A DNA stretch of 64,000 bases, taken from contig NZ_BMTP01000001.1 in NCBI RefSeq assembly GCF_014649735.1, positions 124,001 to 188,000 on the forward strand, read 5' to 3'. A program made the translations under genes and the position numbers. The notes under the pieces were generated by a model. That model did no database searches, had not been told where the DNA came from, and worked only from the letters and a program-made list of their open reading frames with translations. Positions 44,281-51,737 of this stretch are shown piece by piece; position 1 is the first letter of the stretch; the number at the start of each line of letters is the position of its first letter. The stretch comes from Streptomyces lavendofoliae. Its GTDB lineage: Bacteria; Actinomycetota; Actinomycetes; Streptomycetales; Streptomycetaceae.

Positions 44281-44991
44281 ATGACGAACACCCTGTCGCC
44301 CCTTCGCGCCCTGCGTGCCGCACTTTTCGCGGCCGTATGCGTGACTTTGGCGGCGGTGGGGCATTCGTCCATGTCTGCGCATGGCGTCCCGCCGGGCTCG
44401 CTGCTCCTCGCCCTCGCGGGCACGGCTGCCCCGGCCTGGCTCGCGGCGGGCCGCCGCCGGGGGACGGTCTTCATCGGTACGGCGCTGCTCACCGCGCAGG
44501 GCGTGCTGCACCTGACGTTCATGGGCGGCGGGGGGCACCACGGCCACGCGCCGCCGCCGGGGGCCACGCCGCACGCGATGCCCGGCATGGCGCACGGCAC
44601 CGCCGTGCCGGATGGACCGGGCACCGCCGGGGGACCGGGGACGCCGGCGAATCCCGGCGGCCGGGCCGACCTGTTCGCGGGCCTCGCCGACGGCCTCACC
44701 CCCGGCATGGTCGCCGTCCACCTGCTGGCCGCCGCCGTGTGCGCGCTGTGGCTCGCCCGCGGCGAGGCGGCCTTCTTCCGCCTGGCCCGCGCCATCGGCA
44801 CGCTCGCCTTCACTCCGCTGCGGCTGCTGTCCGCCGCCGTACGGCTGCCCGACGCGCCGCGTCCGCCGCGCCCCCGGGCCCATGACCTCCGGCGCCTCCA
44901 CGGTGTCGTCCTCGCGCACAGCCTGTCGCGGCGCGGCCCGCCCGGCTTCCCGGTACCCCGCACCACGGTCCTCGGAGTGACGCACGTCTGA
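44281..44991 (+). CDS. His/Met-rich polytopic membrane protein
   Basis: 236 residues. Helices at about 8-27, 38-56, 62-80 and 138-160. The loop between the third and fourth is rich in His, Met, Gly and Pro (GGGHHGHAPPP, PHAMPGMAHG), which resembles metal, especially copper, binding segments. The family is not named with certainty. It lies 55 bases upstream of the PepSY gene on the same strand, so the two probably form an operon for metal or heme handling; this is inference. Confidence 0.75.
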   Translation: MTNTLSPLRALRAALFAAVCVTLAAVGHSSMSAHGVPPGSLLLALAGTAAPAWLAAGRRRGTVFIGTALLTAQGVLHLTFMGGGGHHGHAPPPGATPHAMPGMAHGTAVPDGPGTAGGPGTPANPGGRADLFAGLADGLTPGMVAVHLLAAAVCALWLARGEAAFFRLARAIGTLAFTPLRLLSAAVRLPDAPRPPRPRAHDLRRLHGVVLAHSLSRRGPPGFPVPRTTVLGVTHV

Positions 44992-45046
44992 CCCCGGGGG
45001 CCGCTTCCCCGTGCAGACCGCACCCATGCCGACTCCTAGGACAGTC

Positions 45047-46630
45047 ATGCCCCTTGACGACCGCACGACGGCCGTACCGGCGGACAGCGCCGCCGGAACC
45101 GCCCTCGCCGGAACCACCGACGCCGACACGACCGGCACCAGAACCACCAGCACCAGCACCACCACCGACACCATCACCAGCACCACCGACACCACCAGCA
45201 CCGACACCGGAAGCGCCTTCGCCGACACCGCCGGCGCGCGCGCGGGAACCGGATCCACCTGGAGCGCCCTGCGCCCCCTGCTCCTCCGCCTCCACTTCTA
45301 CGCGGGCCTCCTGATAGCCCCGCTGCTGCTGGTCGCCGCCACCAGCGGCCTGCTCTACGCCCTGTCCTTCCAGGCGGAGAAGATCGTCTACCGCCATGAA
45401 CTCCAGGTCCCGGTCGGCGACCGGGTCCTCCCGCTCTCCGCCCAGGTCGCCGCCGCCCGTGCCGCCCACCCGGACGCCACCGTGACCGCCGTCTGGCCCT
45501 CCGCGGAGGACGGCGCCACCACCCGCGTCCTGATGACGGGCCCGGCGGTGGAGGAGGGCAGGTCCCTCGCCGTCTTCGTCGACCCCTACACCGCCGACGT
45601 ACGCGGCGCCCTGCCCAGCTACGGCAGCTCCGGCGCCCTCCCGCTGCGCACCTGGCTCTCCGAGTTCCACGCGAACCTCCGGCTCGGCGAGCCCGGCCGC
45701 CTCTACAGCGAGACGGCCGCGAGCTGGATGTGGGTCGTCGCCCTCGGCGGTCTGGCCCTGTGGGTGGGTCGCAGGCGCACCGCCGGGCGCGCCCTGTTCC
45801 TCCCCGGACGGCGCGGCCTCACGTCCCGCCGTCGCACCCTGTCCTGGCACGGGTCGGTCGGTCTGTGGGCGGTGACCGGTCTCGTCGTCCTTTCCGCCAC
45901 CGGGCTGACCTGGTCCCGTTACGCGGGCGAGAACATCGACGCGATCCAGACCCGGCTGGGCGGCGCCACCCCCACCGTGTCCGCCGCCCTCGACCCCGCC
46001 ACCGCCGGACCGGACGCCGGACACGAGGGCCACGGCGCCGGCCACCACACCGCTCCCGCTTCCCAGGGCCCGGACATCGGCATCGACCGGGCGGTCGAGG
46101 CCGCCCGCGACGCGGGGGTGGCCGGCCGGATCGCCGTGACCCTGCCGGCCGAGGGCCAGGGGTACGTGGTCAAGGAGACCGACACCCAGTACCCGGTGCA
46201 CCTGGACGCGGTGGCACTCGACCCGGCCGACGGCACGGTGGTAGACGAACTGCGCTTCGCCGACCACCCGGTGCTCGCCAAGCTGACCCGCTTCGGCATC
46301 GACGCCCACATGGGTGTCCTCTTCGGGCTCGCCAACCAGCTCGTCCTGGCGGCCCTCATGGTCGCGCTCCTCCTCCTCGTCCTCTGGGGCTACCGGATGT
46401 GGTGGCTGCGCCGGCCGACGAAGGAGCGCAGGCTGAGCGCGGGCCGGCCCGCGCCGCGCGGCGCCTGGCGCAAGGTGCCCGTCACGCTGCTGCTGCCCCT
46501 GACCGCCGCGACGGCGCTGGTGGGCTGGTTCGTGCCGCTGCTCGGCATCAGCCTGCTGGTGTTCCTCGCGGTGGACCTGCTCATGGGCCGGGTGGCCCGG
46601 GCGCGGACCCGGACCAGCCCGTCCGCCTAG
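45047..46630 (+). CDS. PepSY-TM domain membrane protein
   Basis: About 527 residues from ATG 45047 (AGGA 5 bases upstream; earlier starts at 45011 and 45026 are possible). Residues about 20-60 are an unusual Thr/Ser/Asp-rich tract, encoded by ACC-rich direct repeats. PepSY-TM helices follow: RLHFYAGLLIAPLLLVAATS near 81, WMWVVALGGLALWVG near 225, and a C-terminal cluster. A His-rich loop is present (GHEGHGAGHHTAP). PepSY-TM proteins are linked to iron-siderophore or copper reduction. It converges with the next gene, only 4 bases between stops. Confidence 0.87.
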   Translation: MPLDDRTTAVPADSAAGTALAGTTDADTTGTRTTSTSTTTDTITSTTDTTSTDTGSAFADTAGARAGTGSTWSALRPLLLRLHFYAGLLIAPLLLVAATSGLLYALSFQAEKIVYRHELQVPVGDRVLPLSAQVAAARAAHPDATVTAVWPSAEDGATTRVLMTGPAVEEGRSLAVFVDPYTADVRGALPSYGSSGALPLRTWLSEFHANLRLGEPGRLYSETAASWMWVVALGGLALWVGRRRTAGRALFLPGRRGLTSRRRTLSWHGSVGLWAVTGLVVLSATGLTWSRYAGENIDAIQTRLGGATPTVSAALDPATAGPDAGHEGHGAGHHTAPASQGPDIGIDRAVEAARDAGVAGRIAVTLPAEGQGYVVKETDTQYPVHLDAVALDPADGTVVDELRFADHPVLAKLTRFGIDAHMGVLFGLANQLVLAALMVALLLLVLWGYRMWWLRRPTKERRLSAGRPAPRGAWRKVPVTLLLPLTAATALVGWFVPLLGISLLVFLAVDLLMGRVARARTRTSPSA

Positions 46631-46634
46631 CGGC

Positions 46635-47201
46635 TCAGGGCGCGTACTTGTAGCCGACCCGCCGCACGGTCTGGATCGTGTGGCGGTGCTCGGCGCCCAG
46701 CTTGCGCCGCAGCCGGGCGACGTGGACATCGACGGTCCGCCCGTCGCCGACGTGGCCGTACCCCCACACGGTCGTCACCAACTGGTCCCGGGTGTGCACC
46801 CGGTGGGGGTTCGCCACCAGGTGCGCCAGCAGCTCGAACTCCAGGTACGTCAGGTCCAGCGGCTGCCCGTCCACCTGGGCGGTGCGCCGGGCGCCGTCGA
46901 TCGTCACGGGACCCTCGCCCGCGGCGGCGCCCGCCCCGGCCGCGTGCTGCTCGGCGGGGACCAGCACCAGGTAGCCGACCATGGGCGGCTGCCCCGGCAG
47001 CGACGGCACGCTCTGCGGCGGCGCGGGCACCCAGGTGGCGCCCGGCGGAAGGAAGTCGGCGACGTCGACCCCGCCGGGCAGGCGGAGGGGCGCGTCGCTC
47101 TCGTCGACGGCACGGAGCCGGTGGCGGCCGGCCGGCGGCACCGCCGGAGCGGGCGCGGTGGGGACGGCGGCAACGGCGGAGAGGGTACGGGTGTTCGCCA
47201 T
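46635..47201 (-). CDS. OmpR/PhoB-type winged-helix regulator without receiver domain
   Basis: 188 residues. The C-terminal 95 residues are a complete OmpR-type DNA-binding domain (LDLTYLEFELLAHLVANPHR, TTVWGYGHVGDGRTVDVHVA, RLRRKLGAEHRHTIQTVRRV). The N-terminal 90 residues are Ala/Pro-rich and have no response-regulator receiver, so there is no phosphorylation Asp. It is a stand-alone DNA binder, of a kind seen in Streptomyces. Upstream on the same strand is a 39-codon ORF that may be its leader. ATG 47201 begins MANTRTLSAV; the frame is open to 47333. Confidence 0.85.
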   Translation of the reverse strand: MANTRTLSAVAAVPTAPAPAVPPAGRHRLRAVDESDAPLRLPGGVDVADFLPPGATWVPAPPQSVPSLPGQPPMVGYLVLVPAEQHAAGAGAAAGEGPVTIDGARRTAQVDGQPLDLTYLEFELLAHLVANPHRVHTRDQLVTTVWGYGHVGDGRTVDVHVARLRRKLGAEHRHTIQTVRRVGYKYAP

Positions 47202-47299
47202 GATGAGGTCAGCTTTCGCGCGAAGGGACGGAGAAAGAACGTCACATGCGCGCCGGCCGAAGGCCTGTTCCGGCTGTCGGGGCAGGATGCCGAAAGGCG

Positions 47300-47419
47300 T
47301 TAGAGGGCCGACGCGTTCGTCGCGCGGCAACACACCCGGTCGAAGTCGTGGTGCTGACGGGTCGGCCAGAACGGCTGGAGGTCGCTGCGACCCGTCGCGG
47401 TGTTCTGAAGGCTGGCCAT
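47300..47419 (-). CDS. 39-residue putative leader peptide
   Basis: ATG 47419 to TAA 47300-47302. It begins MASLQNTATGRSDLQPFWP and ends HHDFDRVCCRATNASAL. The DFxRVxxxxC pattern near the end resembles the short actinobacterial leader peptides that end with a Cys codon cluster, here TGT TGC. It lies 98 bases upstream of the receiver-less regulator on the same strand. The intervening bases contain small hairpins (GGCC-ttc-GGCC) and a TTCGCGCGAA palindrome (47215-47224). Translation is not proven; AAGG is only 2 bases before the ATG. Confidence 0.45.
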   Translation of the reverse strand: MASLQNTATGRSDLQPFWPTRQHHDFDRVCCRATNASAL

Positions 47420-47484
47420 GCCCTTATTCAATCAGATGCCGGCGCGGGGCACCCGCCCTTCTCAGCAACCGGAACGGCCGGGAC

Positions 47485-47774
47485 TCATGGCAGCCGCTTG
47501 CGCCAGTCCGAACCGGTCACCGTGATCGCCCGCCCCGGCGACCCGTCCCGGTCCACCGCCAACCCCCGCTCGCCCAGCGCTGCCACGACCTCCCGGCCGA
47601 CCGCGGCCGTGGTCTCCGCGCGGCCGTCGAACCCTCCGTACCGCAGGGGCGGTCCGCGCCCGGCCGCCGCGCCCTCGGTGCAGTGCGTGTGGAAGCAGAC
47701 GAAGCCGCGCGCGCTGCCGTCCCCACGGCGACGGACGAGACGGCCGGAGGGCGCCCACCGCGAACGGTGAGCGC
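47485..47774 (-). pseudogene. DUF6891-like gene, N-terminally truncated remnant
   Basis: In a frame with no start codon, the minus strand encodes GSARGFVCFHTHCTEG, RYGGFDGRAETTAAVGREVV, AALGERGLAVDRDGSP and GRAITVTGSDWRKRLP, ending at TGA 47485-47487. From memory this matches the C-terminal half of DUF6891-type Streptomyces proteins. The upstream part is missing; the frame runs into the terminator of glnII. It is therefore a fragment, probably not expressed. Confidence 0.55.
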
Positions 47775-47776
47775 CC
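47749..47776 (-). terminator. hairpin downstream of glnII
   Basis: The arms 47749-47760 and 47765-47776 pair over 12 positions with one mismatch and a CGAA tetraloop. The hairpin lies 27 bases past the glnII stop. Confidence 0.6.
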
Positions 47777-47802
47777 TTTGGCGGTGGCGGTGAGGCGGCG
47801 GA

Positions 47803-48840
47803 TCAGACCTGGCCGGCCTTCTCCAGCGCGGAGCAGCAGGTGTCCACCAGCAGGCGGGTCACCGTGTACGGGTCGACGTTCGCGTTGGGACGGCGGTCCT
47901 CGATGTAGCCCTTGCCGTCCTTCTCGACCTGCCACGGGATGCGGACCGAGGCACCGCGGTCCGAGACGCCGTAGCTGTACTCGTTCCACGGGGCGGTCTC
48001 GTGCAGACCGGTCAGCCGGTCGTCGATGCCGGCGCCGTAGTTCTTGACGTGGTCCATCGGCTTGGAGCCCTCGCCCAGCGCCTCGCACGCGGTGATGATC
48101 GCGTCGTAGCCCTCGCGCATCGCCTTGGTGGAGAAGTTGGTGTGCGCGCCCGCGCCGTTCCAGTCGCCCTTGACCGGCTTGGGGTCGAGGGTGGCGGAGA
48201 CGTCGTAGTCCTCGGCGGTGCGGTAGAGCAGCCAGCGGGCCACCCACAGCTGGTCCGAGACCTCCAGCGGCGCCAGCGGGCCGACCTGGAACTCCCACTG
48301 GCCGGGCATGACCTCGGCGTTGATGCCGGAGATGCCCAGGCCCGCCTTCAGGCAGTTCTCCAGGTGCGCCTCGACGACGTCACGGCCGAAGATCTCGTCG
48401 GAGCCGACGCCGCAGTAGTAGCCGCCCTGCGCGGCCGGGAAGCCGCCCTCGGGGAAGCCGAGCGGGCGGGAGCCCTTGAAGAAGGTGTACTCCTGCTCGA
48501 TGCCGAAGATCGGCTCCTGCCCGGCGAACCGTTCCGCCACCTCGGCCAGCGCGGCACGCGTGTTCGACGCGTGCGGCGTCATGTCCGTGTTGAGGACCTC
48601 GCACAGGACGAGGATGTCGTCACCGCCGCGGATCGGGTCGGGGCAGGAGAAGACCGGCTTCAGCACGCGGTCGGAGGCGTGGCCCTCGGCCTGGTTGGTG
48701 CTGGACCCGTCGAAGCCCCAGATCGGCAGGTCGGCGACGCCCGCGGGGGCGGAGCCGACCAGTATCTTCGTCTTCGAGCGCAGTTTGGCGGTCGGCTCGG
48801 TGCCGTCGATCCAGATGTACTCAGCCTTGATGGTGGTCAC
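47803..48840 (-). CDS. glnII: glutamine synthetase II (eukaryote-type GS)
   Basis: 345 residues, the length of GSII, much shorter than GSI. Motifs: IWGFDGSSTNQAEGHASD, GIEQEYTFF, GDWNGAGAHTNFSTKAMREG, and the C-terminal RPNANVDPYTVTRLLVDTCC. It makes glutamine from glutamate and ammonium with ATP and lacks an adenylylation site, so it is controlled by transcription. GTG 48840 has GAGG a few bases upstream. A degenerate GlnR box lies at 48907-48933. Confidence 0.97.
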   Translation of the reverse strand: MTTIKAEYIWIDGTEPTAKLRSKTKILVGSAPAGVADLPIWGFDGSSTNQAEGHASDRVLKPVFSCPDPIRGGDDILVLCEVLNTDMTPHASNTRAALAEVAERFAGQEPIFGIEQEYTFFKGSRPLGFPEGGFPAAQGGYYCGVGSDEIFGRDVVEAHLENCLKAGLGISGINAEVMPGQWEFQVGPLAPLEVSDQLWVARWLLYRTAEDYDVSATLDPKPVKGDWNGAGAHTNFSTKAMREGYDAIITACEALGEGSKPMDHVKNYGAGIDDRLTGLHETAPWNEYSYGVSDRGASVRIPWQVEKDGKGYIEDRRPNANVDPYTVTRLLVDTCCSALEKAGQV

Positions 48841-48906
48841 GGGGGCCTCATCCTTTGCGGGTGCAGCGGTATGCCGCGCAGCTTCGCAATACGGGATTTC
48901 CCGACC

Positions 48907-48933
48907 GTTGCCCGTTTGTGAACCCCGTGTTAC
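48907..48933 (-). promoter_or_regulatory. degenerate GlnR-like box upstream of glnII
   Basis: Read on the minus strand, GTAAC (48933-48929), TTCAC and GCAAC follow each other at 11-base intervals. The GlnR consensus is GTNAC and GAAAC half-sites with 6-base spacers; the first half-site fits well, the others partly. The position, about 70-90 bases before glnII, is suitable. Nearby GTTTC and GTCAC elements up to 48961 do not have the right spacing. Confidence 0.4.
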
Positions 48934-49009
48934 TCAGGTTTCCTCTGTTTCACGCGGTCACTGTGCGCCCGCCCGGTGTGATGGTCGTACAGCGGGCACA
49001 CTGGCGGAC

Positions 49010-49903
49010 ATGGACAGCAAGCCGCGTATCGGACTCCTCGGCACCGGCCCCTGGGCGGGCCGCACCCACGCCCCGGCGCTCGCCGCGCATCCGGGGATCA
49101 CCTTCAGCGGGGTGTGGGGGAGGCGCCCGGAGGCGGCCGCCGCCCTGGCCGCAGCCCACGGGACGACGGCATACGACGACGTGGACGCGCTGCTGGCGGC
49201 CAGCGACGCCGTCGCGTTCGCCCTGCCGCCGGACGTTCAGGCCCCGCTCGCCGCACGGGCCGCGGCGGCCGGGTGCCACCTGCTGCTCGACAAGCCGGTC
49301 GCCACCAGCGTGGCCGGCGCGCGCGAGGTGGCGGAGGCGGCCGGCGCGGCCGGGGTCGCGTCCGTCGTCTTCTGCACGCTCCGGTTCGCCCCGGAAACCG
49401 CCCCCTGGGTCGAGGAGCAGGCGGCTCTCGGCGGCTGGTACCTGGCACAGGCCCACTGGCTGGGCGCCCTGTTCTCACCCGGGTCGACCAGCGCGTACGC
49501 CGCGTCGCCCTGGCGCAAGGAGAAGGGCGGGCTGTGGGACGTGGGACCGCACGTGCTGTCGGTGCTGCTGCCGGTGCTCGGGGACGTGGTGGGGATCACG
49601 GCGGCCGTCGCGGGCCCGGGAGACGCCCGGCACCTGGTGCTGCGGCACGCGTCGGGCGCGGACAGCACGGCGACCCTGAGCCTGAGCGCCCCGGTGGGGG
49701 CCTCGGACGCGGGCATCACGCTCTTCGGCGACCACGGGCGGGCGGTGCTGCCGCCGTGGGCGGACGCGGTCGGGTCGTTCGGGGCGGCGGTGGACGCGCT
49801 GCTGGAGGCGGTGCGGAGCGGGGAGGCGCACCCCTGCGACGTACGGTTCGGGCTGCGCCTGACGGAGATCCTGGCTGAGGCGGAGGCGCGGCTCGCCGAC
49901 TGA
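49010..49903 (+). CDS. Gfo/Idh/MocA family oxidoreductase
   Basis: 297 residues. The N-terminal Rossmann fold has RIGLLGTGPWAGRTHAPAL, and the conserved LLLDKPVATS (the EKP/DKP motif with the catalytic Lys) is near residue 92. The C-terminal domain is an alpha/beta sheet with WDVGPHVLSVLLPVLG. These enzymes oxidise or reduce sugars and related alcohols with NAD(P). The substrate is unknown. It is divergent from glnII. Confidence 0.9.
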   Translation: MDSKPRIGLLGTGPWAGRTHAPALAAHPGITFSGVWGRRPEAAAALAAAHGTTAYDDVDALLAASDAVAFALPPDVQAPLAARAAAAGCHLLLDKPVATSVAGAREVAEAAGAAGVASVVFCTLRFAPETAPWVEEQAALGGWYLAQAHWLGALFSPGSTSAYAASPWRKEKGGLWDVGPHVLSVLLPVLGDVVGITAAVAGPGDARHLVLRHASGADSTATLSLSAPVGASDAGITLFGDHGRAVLPPWADAVGSFGAAVDALLEAVRSGEAHPCDVRFGLRLTEILAEAEARLAD

Positions 49904-49942
49904 ACCGCGCCTCCCGTCCCGGAGGTACGGGGCGGTGCCCCG

Positions 49943-50605
49943 TCAGGCGACGCGCTCGACACGCGCCTTGCGGATCAGGAACTTGCCGGGTTCGCGGACC
50001 TGCTCGAACGCCGCGTTGTTGAGCAGGGCGCAGCTTCCGGAGGCCGAGGTGACCTCGACGGTGGTGGACTTGTCGTTGTCGAGGTTGGTCACCTTCAGCT
50101 TCGTACCGAGGGGGAACCGGTCGCTGGAGGCGGCGGGGGCCCCGCCCTCACCGGAGAGGGTCACGGTCGACCCGGCGCAGACCACCTCGCCGACCTCACC
50201 GCCCCCCTGCGGCCCCTGGCGCTGTCCGTCGCCCCGGCCCTTGTCCTGCCCGGCGCCCTGGCCGTCGTCCTGCCCGGCGCCAGCGCCCGGGGCCTGACCG
50301 CCCGCCTGGGCGCCGTCGCCCGCGCCGCCCCGGCCCGCCTCGCATCCGGCGGCCTCCTGCTGACGCCTGATCTGCTCGATGACCGCCTGGCGGTTGGCGA
50401 TCCGGGCCTCCGACCGGGCGTCCGGGGCGGCGCGCTGGCCGGCGATGAACCTCTCGTTGTTGCCCAGCGCGGTGGCCAGACCGTCACAGGCCACCGACGC
50501 CTGGCTGGTCCCGGTCATCACGATCGCGGTGCCGCCGGCCATCGCGGCCGCGCCGACGAGCAGGGCGAGCTTCTTCTTCCCGCTGAGCGTCCTCTTGCGT
50601 GACAC
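49943..50605 (-). CDS. secreted protein with two-Cys helical segment, G/Q linker and beta-barrel-like C-terminus
   Basis: 220 residues. Signal peptide of about 36 residues (KLALLVGAAAMAGGTAIV). Residues 38-88 form a charged helical segment between two Cys (ASVACDG and AAGCEAG). A linker rich in Gly, Gln, Asp and Ala follows (about 90-140, GAGQDDGQGAGQDKG). The C-terminal 75 residues (VCAGSTVTLSGEGG, TKLKVTNLDNDKSTTVEVT) resemble a small double-psi or RlpA-like beta-barrel; this fold is inferred. Its layout recalls the DUF1996 protein at 41566. GTG 50605 has GGAG 7 bases upstream. Confidence 0.8.
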   Translation of the reverse strand: MSRKRTLSGKKKLALLVGAAAMAGGTAIVMTGTSQASVACDGLATALGNNERFIAGQRAAPDARSEARIANRQAVIEQIRRQQEAAGCEAGRGGAGDGAQAGGQAPGAGAGQDDGQGAGQDKGRGDGQRQGPQGGGEVGEVVCAGSTVTLSGEGGAPAASSDRFPLGTKLKVTNLDNDKSTTVEVTSASGSCALLNNAAFEQVREPGKFLIRKARVERVA

Positions 50606-50720
50606 GTGGGGGCTCCTGTCCCCGGCCGTACGGGGGAGCGACGGCCGGATCGGTTCCGTGTGTGCCCCTACGTACGAGCGGCGGGCCGGTTCTGCTCAAC
50701 TCCCCCTCGCACGGCCGGAC

Positions 50721-51083
50721 TTACGACCGGCCCAGCGCGTCCCGCACCGCCTCGTCCGTCCGGGCCACGACCGCCGTGCCGTCGTCCGCCGTGATGATCG
50801 GGCGCTGGATCAGCTTCGGGTGCTCCGTCAGCGCCGTGATCCAGCGCTCGCGCGAACCGGCATCGCGCGGCCAGTCCTTCAGCCCCAGCTCCTTGGCGTC
50901 GGCCTCCTGCGTGCGGGTGATGTCCCACGGCTCCAGCCCGAGGCGGGCGAGCACGTCCCGGATCTCGTCGGAGGACGGGACGTCCTCCAGGTAGCGGCGG
51001 ACGGTGTAGTCGGCGCCTTCCTCGTCCAGCAGGTGCAGGGCGCCACGGCACTTGGAACACGCGGGATTGATCCAGATCTCCAT
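50721..51083 (-). CDS. ArsC/Spx-family thioredoxin-fold protein
   Basis: 120 residues. It begins MEIWINPACSKCRGALHLLD, with the CxxC redox pair (Cys9, Cys12). The arsenate-reductase signature continues with YTVRRYLEDVPSSDEIRDVL and ends with LIQRPIITADDGTAVVAR (RPI/RPL motif). Members are arsenate reductases or regulators; no ars genes are nearby, so the role is open. ATG 51083 is used; GTG 51092 would add three residues. Confidence 0.88.
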   Translation of the reverse strand: MEIWINPACSKCRGALHLLDEEGADYTVRRYLEDVPSSDEIRDVLARLGLEPWDITRTQEADAKELGLKDWPRDAGSRERWITALTEHPKLIQRPIITADDGTAVVARTDEAVRDALGRS

Positions 51084-51217
51084 GCCCGTCACCGTACCGC
51101 TCAGGACGGCTCAAAGCCGTGCTGGCCAGGGCCGATTGTCAGTGGCCGGCAGTAAAATCGAAGGAGTTCGTGAGGGCCCGGGGGAGGGTCCACACACCGC
51201 GTACCAGGAGGTCGCCG

Positions 51218-51493
51218 ATGGCCGTAGCCGCACTCACGACACTGCCCCTCGAACCCTTCAAGCCCCTGAGGAAGAAGCCGCTCCCGGCGGGCCGGCCCCG
51301 CGAGTGGTACGTGTCCCACAACCGCCGCCTGAAGGCCATGCGGCTGGCGATCGCCCTGCTCGACTCGGGGGTCTACCACCCGTCCAAGGCCGACAACGAG
51401 ACGATACGCAGCACGGCGGAGCGCATCGGCATCCACCCGCCGTCCGACGTCACCTGCCGGATGGTCCGGGCGCTGATCCACAGCAGCCGCTGA
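51218..51493 (+). CDS. small conserved hypothetical protein
   Basis: 91 residues from ATG 51218, with AGGAGGT 5-6 bases upstream. It begins MAVAALTTLPLEPFKPLRKK and contains a basic helical core (REWYVSHNRRLKAMRLAIAL). No signal or membrane helix. The composition suggests a small nucleic-acid-related or structural protein, but no family is recognised. Confidence 0.75.
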   Translation: MAVAALTTLPLEPFKPLRKKPLPAGRPREWYVSHNRRLKAMRLAIALLDSGVYHPSKADNETIRSTAERIGIHPPSDVTCRMVRALIHSSR

Positions 51494-51536
51494 GCACCAC
51501 CCGTGCCCGCCGCCCCTCACCCGGACGGCGGGCACG

Positions 51537-51582
51537 GCCCACCCGCTCCCACGGGCCATGCCCACCCGCTCTCACGGGCCAT
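51537..51582. repeat. 23-bp tandem duplication
   Basis: The sequence beginning GCCCACCCGCTC is present twice in tandem (51537-51559 and 51560-51582), with one mismatch. It lies in the 244-base gap between two plus-strand genes, where no gene is seen. Confidence 0.8.
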
Positions 51583-51737
51583 GCCACAGGCCGGCCCACC
51601 CACGGGCCCAGCCGCCGGTCCGCTCCCGCCACGCGTCCGCGTACGCCGCCGGACGCGCGGCCGGTACGCCATCGTGCGCCAGGCGGGCTCGGCGAACCTC
51701 ATCCCGCTCCACCGCGTCCACGGATACGTTCTGGACC

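Noticed and set aside
47300..47419. RiPP precursor peptide
   Set aside because: No modification enzyme, protease or transporter of a RiPP pathway is nearby; a leader peptide fits the position before a regulator better.
48929..48961. Canonical GlnR box made of GTTAC, GTTTC, GTTTC, GTCAC before glnII
   Set aside because: The half-sites are 9, 9 and 10 bases apart instead of 11, so only the weaker set at 48907-48933 was kept.
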